From Pontibacter sp. G13 (GTDB taxonomy: Bacteria > Bacteroidota > Bacteroidia > J057), in the NCBI RefSeq assembly GCF_031851795.1, contig NZ_CP134696.1, forward strand, positions 5,704,001 through 5,768,000: 64,000 bases of DNA. The letters run 5' to 3'. Of this stretch, positions 18,648-25,985 are shown in pieces. A program made the translations under genes and the position numbers. Position 1 is the stretch's first letter. Each line of letters opens with the position of its first letter. The notes below the pieces were generated by a model that was given only the letters and a program-made list of their open reading frames with translations, did not search any database and was not told where the DNA came from.

Positions 18648-19709
18648 ATGAAAAAGACCATCTTAATCACCGGCGGAGCTGGATTCATCGGCTCCCATCT
18701 TGTTCGACATCTCGTTCAGAAGTATCCAGATTACCACATCTTGAACTTGGACGCGCTCACCTATGCAGGTAACCTTGAGAACCTGCGGGACATTGAGTCT
18801 AGTGCCAATTACACCTTCGTCAAGGGAGATATCTGCGACGGGGACATGCTCCAACAGTTGTTTGAGAAGCATCCCATCGATGGAGTCATCCACCTCGCCG
18901 CTGAAAGCCATGTGGATCGCTCCATTCTCAATCCCGTGGAATTCGTCCGTACCAACGTACTCGGAACCGTCACGCTGCTCAATGCCGCCAAGAATGCCTG
19001 GAAAGGCCGCAGCGATGTGCTGTTCTATCATGTTTCCACCGATGAAGTCTATGGCTCATTGGCACCGGGAGACTACTTCCTAGAGACGACTTCGTACGAC
19101 CCACAGAGTCCATACTCCGCCTCCAAGGCTAGTTCCGACCACTTTGTTCGAGCGTATGGCAATACCTATGGCATTCCATTTGTCCTGAGCAACTGCTCCA
19201 ACAACTACGGACCATACCAATTCCCCGAGAAGTTGTTGCCGCTGTTCATCTCCAATATCGTGGCCGAAAAGCCCCTGCCTGTCTATGGCAAAGGAGACAA
19301 TATCCGCGACTGGCTGTGGGTGACTGATCATTGCGTGGCGATTGACTTGATCTTCCACAAAGGAAGACATGGCGAAACCTACAACATCGGTGGCCGCAAC
19401 GAGTGGACCAACATCGATCTGGTCAAACTTCTCTGCACCTCTATGGATGAGAAATTGGGACGCGAGGCCGGTTCTGCCGAATCACTCATCACCTATGTGA
19501 CCGACCGTCCGGGGCACGATATGCGCTATGCGATCGATCCGTCCAAGCTCGAAGCTGAACTCGGTTGGACTCCAAGCTTGCAATTTGAAGAAGGCCTGCT
19601 GCTCACTATCGACTGGTACCTGAAGAATCAGGAATGGGTCGAGCGCGTGCAGTCTGGTACTTATCGTGAATATTATGAAACGCAGTACGGCGAGCGCCTC
19701 GCCAACTAG
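18648..19709 (+). CDS. rfbB: dTDP-glucose 4,6-dehydratase
   Basis: A 353-residue extended SDR enzyme that converts dTDP-glucose to dTDP-4-keto-6-deoxyglucose, the first committed step after RmlA in dTDP-rhamnose and related deoxysugar synthesis. Seen: NAD-binding GGAGFIGSH (9-17), LAAESHVDRSI, the catalytic TDE (131-133) in STDEVYGSL, Tyr156 and Lys160 (YSASKASSDH), and NCSNNYGPYQFPEKLLP. Length is normal for RmlB. The other rml genes are not adjacent. A perfect 11-bp inverted repeat follows. Confidence 0.95.
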   Translation: MKKTILITGGAGFIGSHLVRHLVQKYPDYHILNLDALTYAGNLENLRDIESSANYTFVKGDICDGDMLQQLFEKHPIDGVIHLAAESHVDRSILNPVEFVRTNVLGTVTLLNAAKNAWKGRSDVLFYHVSTDEVYGSLAPGDYFLETTSYDPQSPYSASKASSDHFVRAYGNTYGIPFVLSNCSNNYGPYQFPEKLLPLFISNIVAEKPLPVYGKGDNIRDWLWVTDHCVAIDLIFHKGRHGETYNIGGRNEWTNIDLVKLLCTSMDEKLGREAGSAESLITYVTDRPGHDMRYAIDPSKLEAELGWTPSLQFEEGLLLTIDWYLKNQEWVERVQSGTYREYYETQYGERLAN

Positions 19710-19813
19710 GTGGATCGACGAATTCATTTTGTCCATTCACCTAGCACTTTTCACGGAAAAGCTGAATCTTGCGAATCCGTGAGCCATTTTAGGCGTAACT
19801 TTCCTGTCTCTAC

Positions 19814-19847
19814 TTCGGAAATGGTCAACCGATAGGCCATTTCCGAA
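19814..19847. terminator. inverted repeat after rfbB
   Basis: TTCGGAAATGG (19814-19824) and CCATTTCCGAA (19837-19847) form an 11-bp perfect stem 104 bp after the rfbB stop. There is no T-run, so it may stabilise the 3' end rather than terminate. Confidence 0.45.
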
Positions 19848-19926
19848 CCTCTCTACTACCTCGCATGCAGGGGCTGCCATCGGTTTGGTATCCCGTTTAC
19901 CCAATCAGAATGATTAAGAATTCTGC

Positions 19927-20703
19927 ATGTCCAATCGAACTCATCTTACTTCTAGCCCTCTAGGGGCCCTTATTGGTCTAGCGTCCGGAATTCCCTATTA
20001 TTGGGCATACACACATTGGAATGCCTGGGGAGATGCGGTCGTCACGGCTGTCATGCTCTTGCAATTCACCCTGATGTACATCTTTGCGAGCAAGACTCAG
20101 CGCACAGTGCTGGGAGAATGGTTTCGCGGAGCCCTCGTCGGTGTGAATGCCGCACTCAATGGCGTATTTGTCTACATGCTCACAGAGAGCTTGACCCTTA
20201 CGGCTATCTTGACGGCCTTGGTATTTGCCTCGTCCTTCCTGATCATTTCCCGCAGCCGGATTTACCATACGGTATTGGGGTGGTTCAACTGGTTCCTGCC
20301 GATGTCTTGGGCAGTGAATCTTCCTGGCCTCCTGATGTTTGTGGTGAATCTGTTTTTCGCCCCGATTGGGTACATCCATCCCCTTTTCCGTGCGATGCGA
20401 GTGAGATTGTATATCGACGTACCTTCTGGGACCTTCACGATGTATGGCGGCTTGCTCCGTCCATTCAAGGGCTTTTCCGGGATGAACATGGGCAATTTCA
20501 TCTTCATCAATCCCGGTTGGGAACATCTTCTACGCCATGAGATTGGCCATTTGTTCAGCGTGGCAGCTATGGGAGCCCCCTTCCATTACATCGGCGGGAT
20601 CGATGAGGGATACTTCCAGCACAACTATTGGGAGGCTTACGCAGAGTATTTTGCGGAGTCTTACAATGCGCCGAATAGGAGTGTCATGTCCATGTGGTCC
20701 TGA
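19927..20703 (+). CDS. multi-pass membrane protein with HExxH motif
   Basis: 258 residues with about five hydrophobic segments in the first 155 residues. A C-terminal soluble part follows with HEIGHLFSVAAMG (a zincin-like HExxH) and YWEAYAEYFAESYN about 40 residues later, where a Glu could be the third zinc ligand of a gluzincin. This suggests an integral-membrane metallopeptidase or a catalytically silent relative (inference). The last residues run directly into repeat DNA, so the native C-terminus may have been altered by repeat insertion. Family not recognised. Confidence 0.7.
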   Translation: MSNRTHLTSSPLGALIGLASGIPYYWAYTHWNAWGDAVVTAVMLLQFTLMYIFASKTQRTVLGEWFRGALVGVNAALNGVFVYMLTESLTLTAILTALVFASSFLIISRSRIYHTVLGWFNWFLPMSWAVNLPGLLMFVVNLFFAPIGYIHPLFRAMRVRLYIDVPSGTFTMYGGLLRPFKGFSGMNMGNFIFINPGWEHLLRHEIGHLFSVAAMGAPFHYIGGIDEGYFQHNYWEAYAEYFAESYNAPNRSVMSMWS

Positions 20704-20713
20704 ATCACGGTGC

Positions 20714-20912
20714 TGGACTTGATCTCTTGCACGTAGCCGGTGTCAGGCAAATTCTCATTTGGCCCCACCAAACTCGAATTGCCTTCCTTGGCTCCGCACA
20801 AGATCTCTGCGTCCATTCACCGTGATTTGGGGTTGGACTTGATCTCTTGCACGTAGCCGGTGTCAGGCAAATTCTCATTTGGCCCCACCAAACTCGAATT
20901 GCCTTCCTTGGC
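20714..20912 (-). repeat. family E tandem repeat, divergent pair (E1)
   Basis: Two copies 120 bp apart; 79 bases (20714-20792 and 20834-20912) are identical. The unit is a diverged relative of the ~110-bp family E units at 22.3 and 32.4-32.6 kb, sharing the CCTTCCTTG, ATCTCTGCG and CATTTGGCC blocks. The array starts 11 bp after the stop of the membrane HExxH gene. Confidence 0.85.
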
Positions 20913-20952
20913 GAGCCATATTTCGGCAGTTGCTCTGGCCCACCACCTCTTT

Positions 20953-21062
20953 GGCTGAGCCGAATTTCCGGATGTGGACGGGCCCATCACCCCTTTGGCT
21001 GAGCCGGATTTCGGGAAGTGGACTGGCCCGTGGGTAATCCGGCTCCTGCTCATAATCCGGCT
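20953..21062 (+). repeat. 44-bp repeat family B, short array (B0)
   Basis: Units start at 20953 and 20997 (44 bp apart), followed by the terminal unit GTGGGTAATCCGGCTCC, which is complementary to the GAGCCGGATT that opens each unit. Confidence 0.85.
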
Positions 21063-21073
21063 CACGCTCAGGA

Positions 21074-21240
21074 TTTGGGCGTATCCCGGCGATCTTGGCA
21101 GCATGGCCCCGCTCGGCTGGAAAGTCGCCGGGCCGGGCTGATCCATGGGTTCGCGTTGCTCCGTCCTCCGCTGAAGGCTCCGGACTGCTCCTGACGTCGC
21201 ACCATTCCCATCCCTTACGCCGCCGCAGGCCATCCGCACG
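21074..21240 (-). repeat. family A element, copy A3 (outer edge of left inverted-repeat arm)
   Basis: An inverted copy with ends TTTGGGCGTATCCCGGCG and GCCGCAGGCCATCCGCAC. It lacks the central GATATC palindrome but keeps the ends and a GTCC/GGAC-type stem. It is nearly identical to copy A6 at 33.34 kb, which has the opposite orientation. Confidence 0.85.
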
Positions 21241-21485
21241 TATCAACAAAGAACTTTGGCTGAGCCATATTTTGACAAGTGCTCTGGCCCATCCGCTCCC
21301 GCTCATAATACCCAACCCACCCCCATCGCCTCATCCCTGAAAATCCCCGGGTTGGTATCAGTGTGAGGCGGGATTTATCAGGGATCCCACGTCCCTGCAA
21401 CGGGAGTCGCGATTGGGCGCCCGCAGGGCAGGATTTCAGCCAGCCCCTCACGTCATTATAACCTGCCATCGGCCGTGGCCCCTTT

Positions 21486-21755
21486 GGCTGAGCCGGATTT
21501 CCGGATGTGGACGGGCCCACCCCCCCTTTGGCTGAGTCGGATTTCCGGGAATGGGCTGGCCCACCACCTCTTTGGCTGAGCCGGATTTCCGGATGTGGAC
21601 GGGCCCACCACCTCTTTGGCTGAGTCGGATTTCCGGATGTGGACGGGCCCACCCCCTCTTTGGCTGAGTCGGATTTCCGGGAATGGGCTGGCCCACCCCC
21701 CCTTTGGCTGAGCCGGATTTCGAGAAGTGGACTGGCCCGTGGGTAATCCGGCTCC
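21486..21755 (+). repeat. 44-bp minisatellite, family B (B1)
   Basis: Six units start at 21486, 21530, 21574, 21618, 21662 and 21706, an exact 44-bp period. Each opens GGCTGAG(C/T)CGGATTTC and contains a GGCCCACC block. The last unit ends GTGGGTAATCCGGCTCC, able to pair with the unit start. Units alternate between two variants (GGATGTGGACGGG and GGGAATGGGCTGG). No spacers, so not CRISPR. Confidence 0.95.
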
Positions 21756-21773
21756 TGCCATGCTCACCCTTGG

Positions 21774-21950
21774 CAAAAAACCAGCCCCGGCATGCACGAA
21801 GCGTGAGATCCCGCATAAATTTCCCCGACACACAGGCGCCACCGCGGCGAAATTTTGCGGGATGAGGCTTTTTTGTTCGCATGGTATGAGGCTCCGCGCT
21901 TGGGTTTGGTTTTCATTCCTCTCACCCAACACGTCATCCTATACTTGAAT
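21774..21950 (+). repeat. family F hairpin module with T-run (F1)
   Basis: ATCCCGCATAAATTTCCCCG pairs with a downstream GCGAAATTTTGCGGGAT arm, and a T6 run follows (GAGGCTTTTTTG). The layout is that of a strong intrinsic terminator in + orientation. The module recurs at 22118-22290 in the same orientation and twice in 32.65-33.06 kb in the opposite one. Confidence 0.8.
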
Positions 21951-22030
21951 ACTGAAAGGCAAACCCCTTTTGGGCTTCCGCCCGCTGAGGGGGATTTCGG
22001 CAAGTGCCCGGTCTGGGAGTAATCCGGCTC

Positions 22031-22120
22031 CTGCGGTAACCGTTTTCCTCTGCGTTACCAACCTGCTAGCGCTGTAGGCGCGGTACCTCACAGGCAAGGG
22101 TTTCAACCCTTGATCTGCAT
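22031..22120 (+). repeat. family C fragment (relative of the ~210-bp unit)
   Basis: Contains GCTAGCGCTGTAGGCGCGG, ACCTCACAG and the perfect hairpin CAAGGGTT-TC-AACCCTTG. The same block is the core of the 43.1-44.1 kb and 46.0-46.3 kb arrays. Confidence 0.85.
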
Positions 22121-22290
22121 GCACGAAGCGTGAGATCCCGCATAAATTTCCCCGACACACGGGCGCCACCGCGGAGAAATTTTGCGGGATGTGGCATTTT
22201 TTTTCGCATGGCATGAAGTCTCCGCGCTTGGGAGATCCCCGATCGGCTCCATCGCTGGGGTCGAGGCCATTGCCGTCGGGGATGAAGTGA
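22121..22290 (+). repeat. family F hairpin module with T-run (F2)
   Basis: A second copy of the ATCCCGC...GCGGGAT hairpin, here followed by T8 (GTGGCATTTTTTTTCGC), then a GATCCCCGATCGGCTCC segment that in the right arm lies in mirror order. Confidence 0.8.
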
Positions 22291-22308
22291 AGGGTTTAGC
22301 GGGCTGAG

Positions 22309-22461
22309 GCCAAATGAGCATTTTCAGACGCAGGATCCGGGTACAGGATCCTATGCTTTGCGCAGAGATTTTGTTTGGAGACAAGGAAGGAAATGTGAGT
22401 TTGGTATGGCCAAATGAGCATTTTCAGACGCAGTATCCGGACAAAAGATCAAGCAAAAGAA
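22309..22461 (+). repeat. family E unit (E2)
   Basis: About 110-bp units opening GGCCAAATGAGCATTTTCAG and containing TTTGCGCAGAGATTTTG and AAGGAAGGAAATGTGAG. It is the reverse-complement counterpart of the array at 32381-32636. Confidence 0.85.
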
Positions 22462-22674
22462 GTGCAGATGGCTTGCGGCGGCGTGAGGAGCCTGAAGTGT
22501 CCGCCGTCAGGCGGAGTCTCCGATCAGGAGGCGGCGATATCTCGCCTCCTGATCGGAGACCGAGCATCGCGAGCACGGAAGGGTCCGACCCCGCGCACTC
22601 TTCCCAAGAGACATCAGGTAGGGAGCATCCCCTTGTGGGTGCCCCGGTCCCAAGCCCGCGGGGGCACGCCCAAA
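22462..22674 (+). repeat. family A element, copy A4 (inner edge of left inverted-repeat arm)
   Basis: A full-length copy. It shows CCGCC-GTCA-GGCGG, then a perfect 17-bp stem (TCTCCGATCAGGAGGCG with its complement) around the loop GCGATATCT, then GAGCATCGCGAGCACGG and the GGGT-CCG-ACCC hairpin. It stops 3 bp before the stop codon of the convergent hemolysin III gene. A stretch of about 95 bases is identical to copy A5 in opposite orientation. Confidence 0.9.
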
Positions 22675-22677
22675 TCC

Positions 22678-23367
22678 TCATCCACAAGCTCCAGACATGG
22701 CCACCAATTGATAGGCTTCGATGGTGTAGAAGACCGATATGTAGTGAGAACCTGTACCTGCCAAGGCAAAAATATGCCAGACCGCATGGGTGTAACGAAT
22801 GTGATCGAGTCGGTAGAAAATAACGCCGGCTGAGTATGAAAGTCCCCCCGCGACCAGCCACCAAAGGCCATGATCGGGGATCGCACTGGTAAGGGGTTTG
22901 CCGATGAACACGAGCATCCAGCCCATCAGCAGATAATAGCCTACCGACAGCAATTCGTATCTACCGGTGTAGAAGAGTTTGAATCCCACTCCCACCAAGG
23001 CCATACCCCAAAGAATCGCCAGCCACGTCCATCTCGTCTCGGAAGGCAAGTACACCAGCAGAAAAGGTGTATAGGTCCCTGCAATCAACAGGTAGATGGT
23101 CATGTGGTCAATGGTTCTCAGTACGTCCTTGACTTTGCGATTGCGGACGCCGTGGAACAGGGTGGAGGAGGCATATACCAGTAAGAGCGCCAGGGAGAAA
23201 ATGGCAGCTCCCCATACATGGAGTTCTGTACCGTGATAGACTGCGTAGGCGAGAAGCACAGGGATGGCCACCATGCCGACAATGATGCCGAGGGCACTGG
23301 TGATGGTGTTGATGAGTTCTTCCTCGTAATAGCGCTGGCGCTGGAGGGATTCTTCGTAGGGATTCAT
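22678..23367 (-). CDS. hemolysin III / PAQR family membrane protein
   Basis: 229 residues from the ATG at 23367 (MNPYEESLQRQRYYEEELIN); an upstream GTG is less likely. Seven membrane helices follow, with the PAQR hallmarks: the helix-1 Glu-rich entry, SSTLFHGV with Ser/His, IDHMTIYLLIAGTYTPF (Asp and His), and the late motif HAVWHIFALAGTGSHYISV with two His. These residues form the predicted zinc-hydrolase-like site. Family members are named hemolysin III or YqfA; a lipid-hydrolase role is proposed for relatives. The 3' end abuts a family A repeat. Confidence 0.92.
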   Translation of the reverse strand: MNPYEESLQRQRYYEEELINTITSALGIIVGMVAIPVLLAYAVYHGTELHVWGAAIFSLALLLVYASSTLFHGVRNRKVKDVLRTIDHMTIYLLIAGTYTPFLLVYLPSETRWTWLAILWGMALVGVGFKLFYTGRYELLSVGYYLLMGWMLVFIGKPLTSAIPDHGLWWLVAGGLSYSAGVIFYRLDHIRYTHAVWHIFALAGTGSHYISVFYTIEAYQLVAMSGACG

Positions 23368-23445
23368 GGATGGTAGAGCGTCTAAATCGTTCACGATATA
23401 GGCTCAACCTTTCTCGGAAAAAGCTTGTTCTCAGGCCCCCGAAAA

Positions 23446-23479
23446 AACAAAAAAGCCGACCCTCAGGAAGGATCGGCTG
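23446..23479 (-). terminator. intrinsic terminator of ispH
   Basis: On the minus strand AGCCGA...TCGGCT (23473-23478 and 23454-23459) closes a hairpin followed by T6 and further T. It lies 23 bp after the ispH stop. Confidence 0.8.
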
Positions 23480-23501
23480 ATGAGATGGACGGAGCATCCA
23501 A

Positions 23502-24359
23502 CTACGCGGGAACGCGGTTGGTTTGCTCGTCGATATATTTTGCTACATCTTCCATCAGCCACATTGGGGTGGAAGTCGCGCCGCAGATCCCTACGGAATT
23601 CTTGCCTTCAAACCAGCTGAGATCGATCTCATCCGTGTCTGAGACAAAGTAGCTTTCGGGATTGACTCGCTGGCAGGTGCCGTGGAGTGCCTTGCCGTTG
23701 GAGCTTTTCTTGCCCGAAACGAACACGATGACATCGTGCTTGTCGGCAAACTTTTGGAGTTGGGGCTCGCGGTTGCTGACCTGACGGCAGACAGTGTCGT
23801 TGAATTTGAAATCCTCAAATTTCTCCTCCATGACTCCTTTCACTTCATACAGCAACTTGGTCGCCTTGGTCGTCTGGCTGTAGAGCGATACTGGTCCAGC
23901 GATTTCGAGGGCCTGAGCTTCTTCTACAGAGGAGATGACGATGGCTTCCTGGTGGGTTTGGCCGACGAGTCCATTGACTTCCGCATGGCCTTTTTTCCCG
24001 AGGATGACAATTTGTCGGTCCTGATCGAAGGCATGTCTCACGCGGTTTTGGAGTTTCAAAACTACGGGACAGGAAGCGTCGATGAGGGTCAGGTTGTTTT
24101 CCATCGCCAACCGATAGGTAGATGGCGGTTCTCCATGCGCACGAATCAGGACGGTAGCGTCCTTGAGATTCTGGAGGTCATCATGGTTAATGATTTCCAG
24201 TCCTAGCGCTTCGAGTCGCTCCACCTCTTTGTTGTTGTGCACGATATCTCCGAGGCAGTAGAGCTGTCCTGCCTCACGCAGGTGATCTTCCGCCATTTCG
24301 ATGGCATACACGACGCCAAAGCAGAAGCCTGAATTTTGGTCGATTTCGATAGTCAACAT
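23502..24359 (-). CDS. ispH: 4-hydroxy-3-methylbut-2-enyl diphosphate reductase
   Basis: A 285-residue [4Fe-4S] enzyme of the last MEP-pathway step; it reduces HMBPP to IPP and DMAPP. The three cluster cysteines are present: Cys13 (GFCFGV), Cys97 (DASCPVV) and Cys190 (DTVCRQVSNRE). RAHGEPPS and KKGHAEVNGLVGQ supply the substrate-binding His residues, and the C-terminal GICGATSTPMWLMEDV is standard. It is followed upstream (100 bp) by cmk on the same strand, a common arrangement in Bacteroidota. Confidence 0.97.
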   Translation of the reverse strand: MLTIEIDQNSGFCFGVVYAIEMAEDHLREAGQLYCLGDIVHNNKEVERLEALGLEIINHDDLQNLKDATVLIRAHGEPPSTYRLAMENNLTLIDASCPVVLKLQNRVRHAFDQDRQIVILGKKGHAEVNGLVGQTHQEAIVISSVEEAQALEIAGPVSLYSQTTKATKLLYEVKGVMEEKFEDFKFNDTVCRQVSNREPQLQKFADKHDVIVFVSGKKSSNGKALHGTCQRVNPESYFVSDTDEIDLSWFEGKNSVGICGATSTPMWLMEDVAKYIDEQTNRVPA

Positions 24360-24458
24360 GGGGGTAATTTAGTCAGCAATTGCGGATTGAACCAATGGAA
24401 TTTGGCGGATCGGGGAACAGTCCCGCTGTTCGCGGAGAGTCTGCCACCGAAGGGGCCA

Positions 24459-25154
24459 TTATTGGGCAGAGCGGGCGGTTTGGACCTCCCGTACCCATTC
24501 CAAGACCTGCTGTACCTGCTCGTCAATTCCGAGAAGGGTGGTATCCAATACGCGGGCATCCTCGGCCTGTTTCAACGGGCTTTCCTCGCGCGTCGTATCA
24601 ATTCGGTCGCGTTCCTGCAGGTTGTGGATGACTTCGTCTAGGGTAATTTCCACCCCTTTAGATTCCAGTTCTGCGAGTCTGCGATTGGCACGAACTTCCA
24701 TATCAGCCCGCATGAAGACTTTGAGCTCTGCAAAAGGGAAGACGACGGTGCCGATATCTCGCCCATCTAGGACCACGCCACCCGCTTTGCCCATTTCCTG
24801 CTGTTGGGCAACCATAGCTTGGCGTACAGGCTTGTGTACTGCGACTTGGCTGACATTGCCGGAAACCTCGGGATTGCGGATTTCCCCTTCTACAATCTCA
24901 TCATTGACGGTGACGAGTGGAAAAGGATAATCAGGACTTAGCGTGAAGCCGACCTTGATCTGGTCGAGGGCTTCAAGCATTTGTGGATTTACTTGGTCAA
25001 ATGGAATATCATTCCGCAAGAAGAAGAGGGTGACGGCCCGATACATGGCTCCGGTATCGATAAATACATATCCCAGTTCTTGGGCAACCCGCTTGGCGGT
25101 GGTGCTTTTGCCGCAACCGGCATAGCCATCTATGGCAATTGTGATAGGCTTCAA
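24459..25154 (-). CDS. cmk: (d)CMP kinase
   Basis: A 231-residue cytidylate kinase that phosphorylates CMP and dCMP. Seen: P-loop GYAGCGKST (10-18), the DTGAMYRAVTLFF CMP-binding region, LDGRDIGTVVFP, the LID-like RANRRLAELESKGVEITLDEV and ERDRIDTTREESPLKQAEDA near the C-terminus. Length is normal. It lies between queD and ispH on the same strand, with gaps of 40 and 100 bp, so the three may form an operon. Confidence 0.97.
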   Translation of the reverse strand: MKPITIAIDGYAGCGKSTTAKRVAQELGYVFIDTGAMYRAVTLFFLRNDIPFDQVNPQMLEALDQIKVGFTLSPDYPFPLVTVNDEIVEGEIRNPEVSGNVSQVAVHKPVRQAMVAQQQEMGKAGGVVLDGRDIGTVVFPFAELKVFMRADMEVRANRRLAELESKGVEITLDEVIHNLQERDRIDTTREESPLKQAEDARVLDTTLLGIDEQVQQVLEWVREVQTARSAQ

Positions 25155-25194
25155 AATAGGTCCTTTCGTTTGCTAATCCTTACATCGGGAATCA

Positions 25195-25578
25195 TCAAAA
25201 TTTGGGCCGATACTCGCAGCGACTGGTGCAAGTCTCGTGAATGATGATGGAAAACAGCCCTGGGAGCTTGTCTTGGAGCTGTTCGAAAAACCATTGTGCG
25301 AGGTTCTCCGAGGAGGGATTTCGGAGCAAATCATCATCCCGTTCTTCGCCAATCTCATTGATGCAGTAGTGGTCCAGCATCTCGACATAGGGTTTGACGA
25401 CTTTCTTGATATCGCCAAAATCCATCAATAGCCCCGTTTCAGGATTGGTCTCGCCAAGCACATTCACCTCCATTTCGAAACTGTGACCGTGCAAGCGACG
25501 ACATTTGTGCCCATCGGGCATTCCCGGCAACCAGTGTGCCGATTCAAATCTGAATTTCTTCGTAATCAGTACCGCCAT
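25195..25578 (-). CDS. queD: 6-carboxytetrahydropterin synthase / PTPS family
   Basis: A 127-residue T-fold enzyme. Zinc ligands His15 (FESAHWL), His30 and His32 (CRRLHGHSFEMEV) are present, with the catalytic Cys26, the Asp69-His70 pair (MLDHYC) and the pterin-anchoring Glu115 (HETCTS). QueD makes 6-carboxytetrahydropterin from dihydroneopterin triphosphate in queuosine synthesis; other PTPS activities are possible and no que genes are adjacent. It is the upstream gene of the queD-cmk-ispH run. Confidence 0.9.
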   Translation of the reverse strand: MAVLITKKFRFESAHWLPGMPDGHKCRRLHGHSFEMEVNVLGETNPETGLLMDFGDIKKVVKPYVEMLDHYCINEIGEERDDDLLRNPSSENLAQWFFEQLQDKLPGLFSIIIHETCTSRCEYRPKF

Positions 25579-25985
25579 TCCTCATGCATTTCGAGACGCT
25601 CGGATGACTCATCAAAAGGGGTTCCGCAAATCACGGTAAGCCCATGTCCGACAGCTTGATCTCGTTGGCTATTTGTGTACAATCCTGCAAAGGAACAGGG
25701 AATATCCCACATTAGCAAGCAGCCGAAAACCTTACATTTCGTCTTTCCCCCAGTGGAAGTGAATGCGCAAAATCACCGGATATTAATTCTGTTATTGATA
25801 ACTTAGGAAGGTTCCATTTGTTTGGTGCGTCCGACCATTCCACGCTCGATTTTCCCTTTAGGGATTTTTTCTGTTGGCCTGTTATGGAATGTACGGCCTG
25901 ATTTATTCTATCTAATCCGACGGTTTTCCTGACGAACGCTCACTTCCTCTGGAAGCCCCATAAACCTAAATATCCTTCATCGGAG
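25579..25985. other. divergent intergenic region
   Basis: 407 bases between queD (leftward) and the alpha-2-macroglobulin gene (rightward). It must hold promoters for both, but no good TAnnTTTG box was found. No repeat or coding frame seen. Confidence 0.5.

Noticed and set aside
21486-21755. CRISPR array
   Set aside because: The 44-bp units are contiguous with no unique spacers, no cas genes are present, and the same units occur in other places as singletons.
20704-22677. Several open frames of 100-170 codons inside the repeat blocks (also at 32.1-33.6, 42.7-44.1 and 45.4-46.3 kb)
   Set aside because: They are translations of GC-rich repeats in many frames and both strands, lack signals and domains, and share no codon pattern with neighbouring genes.
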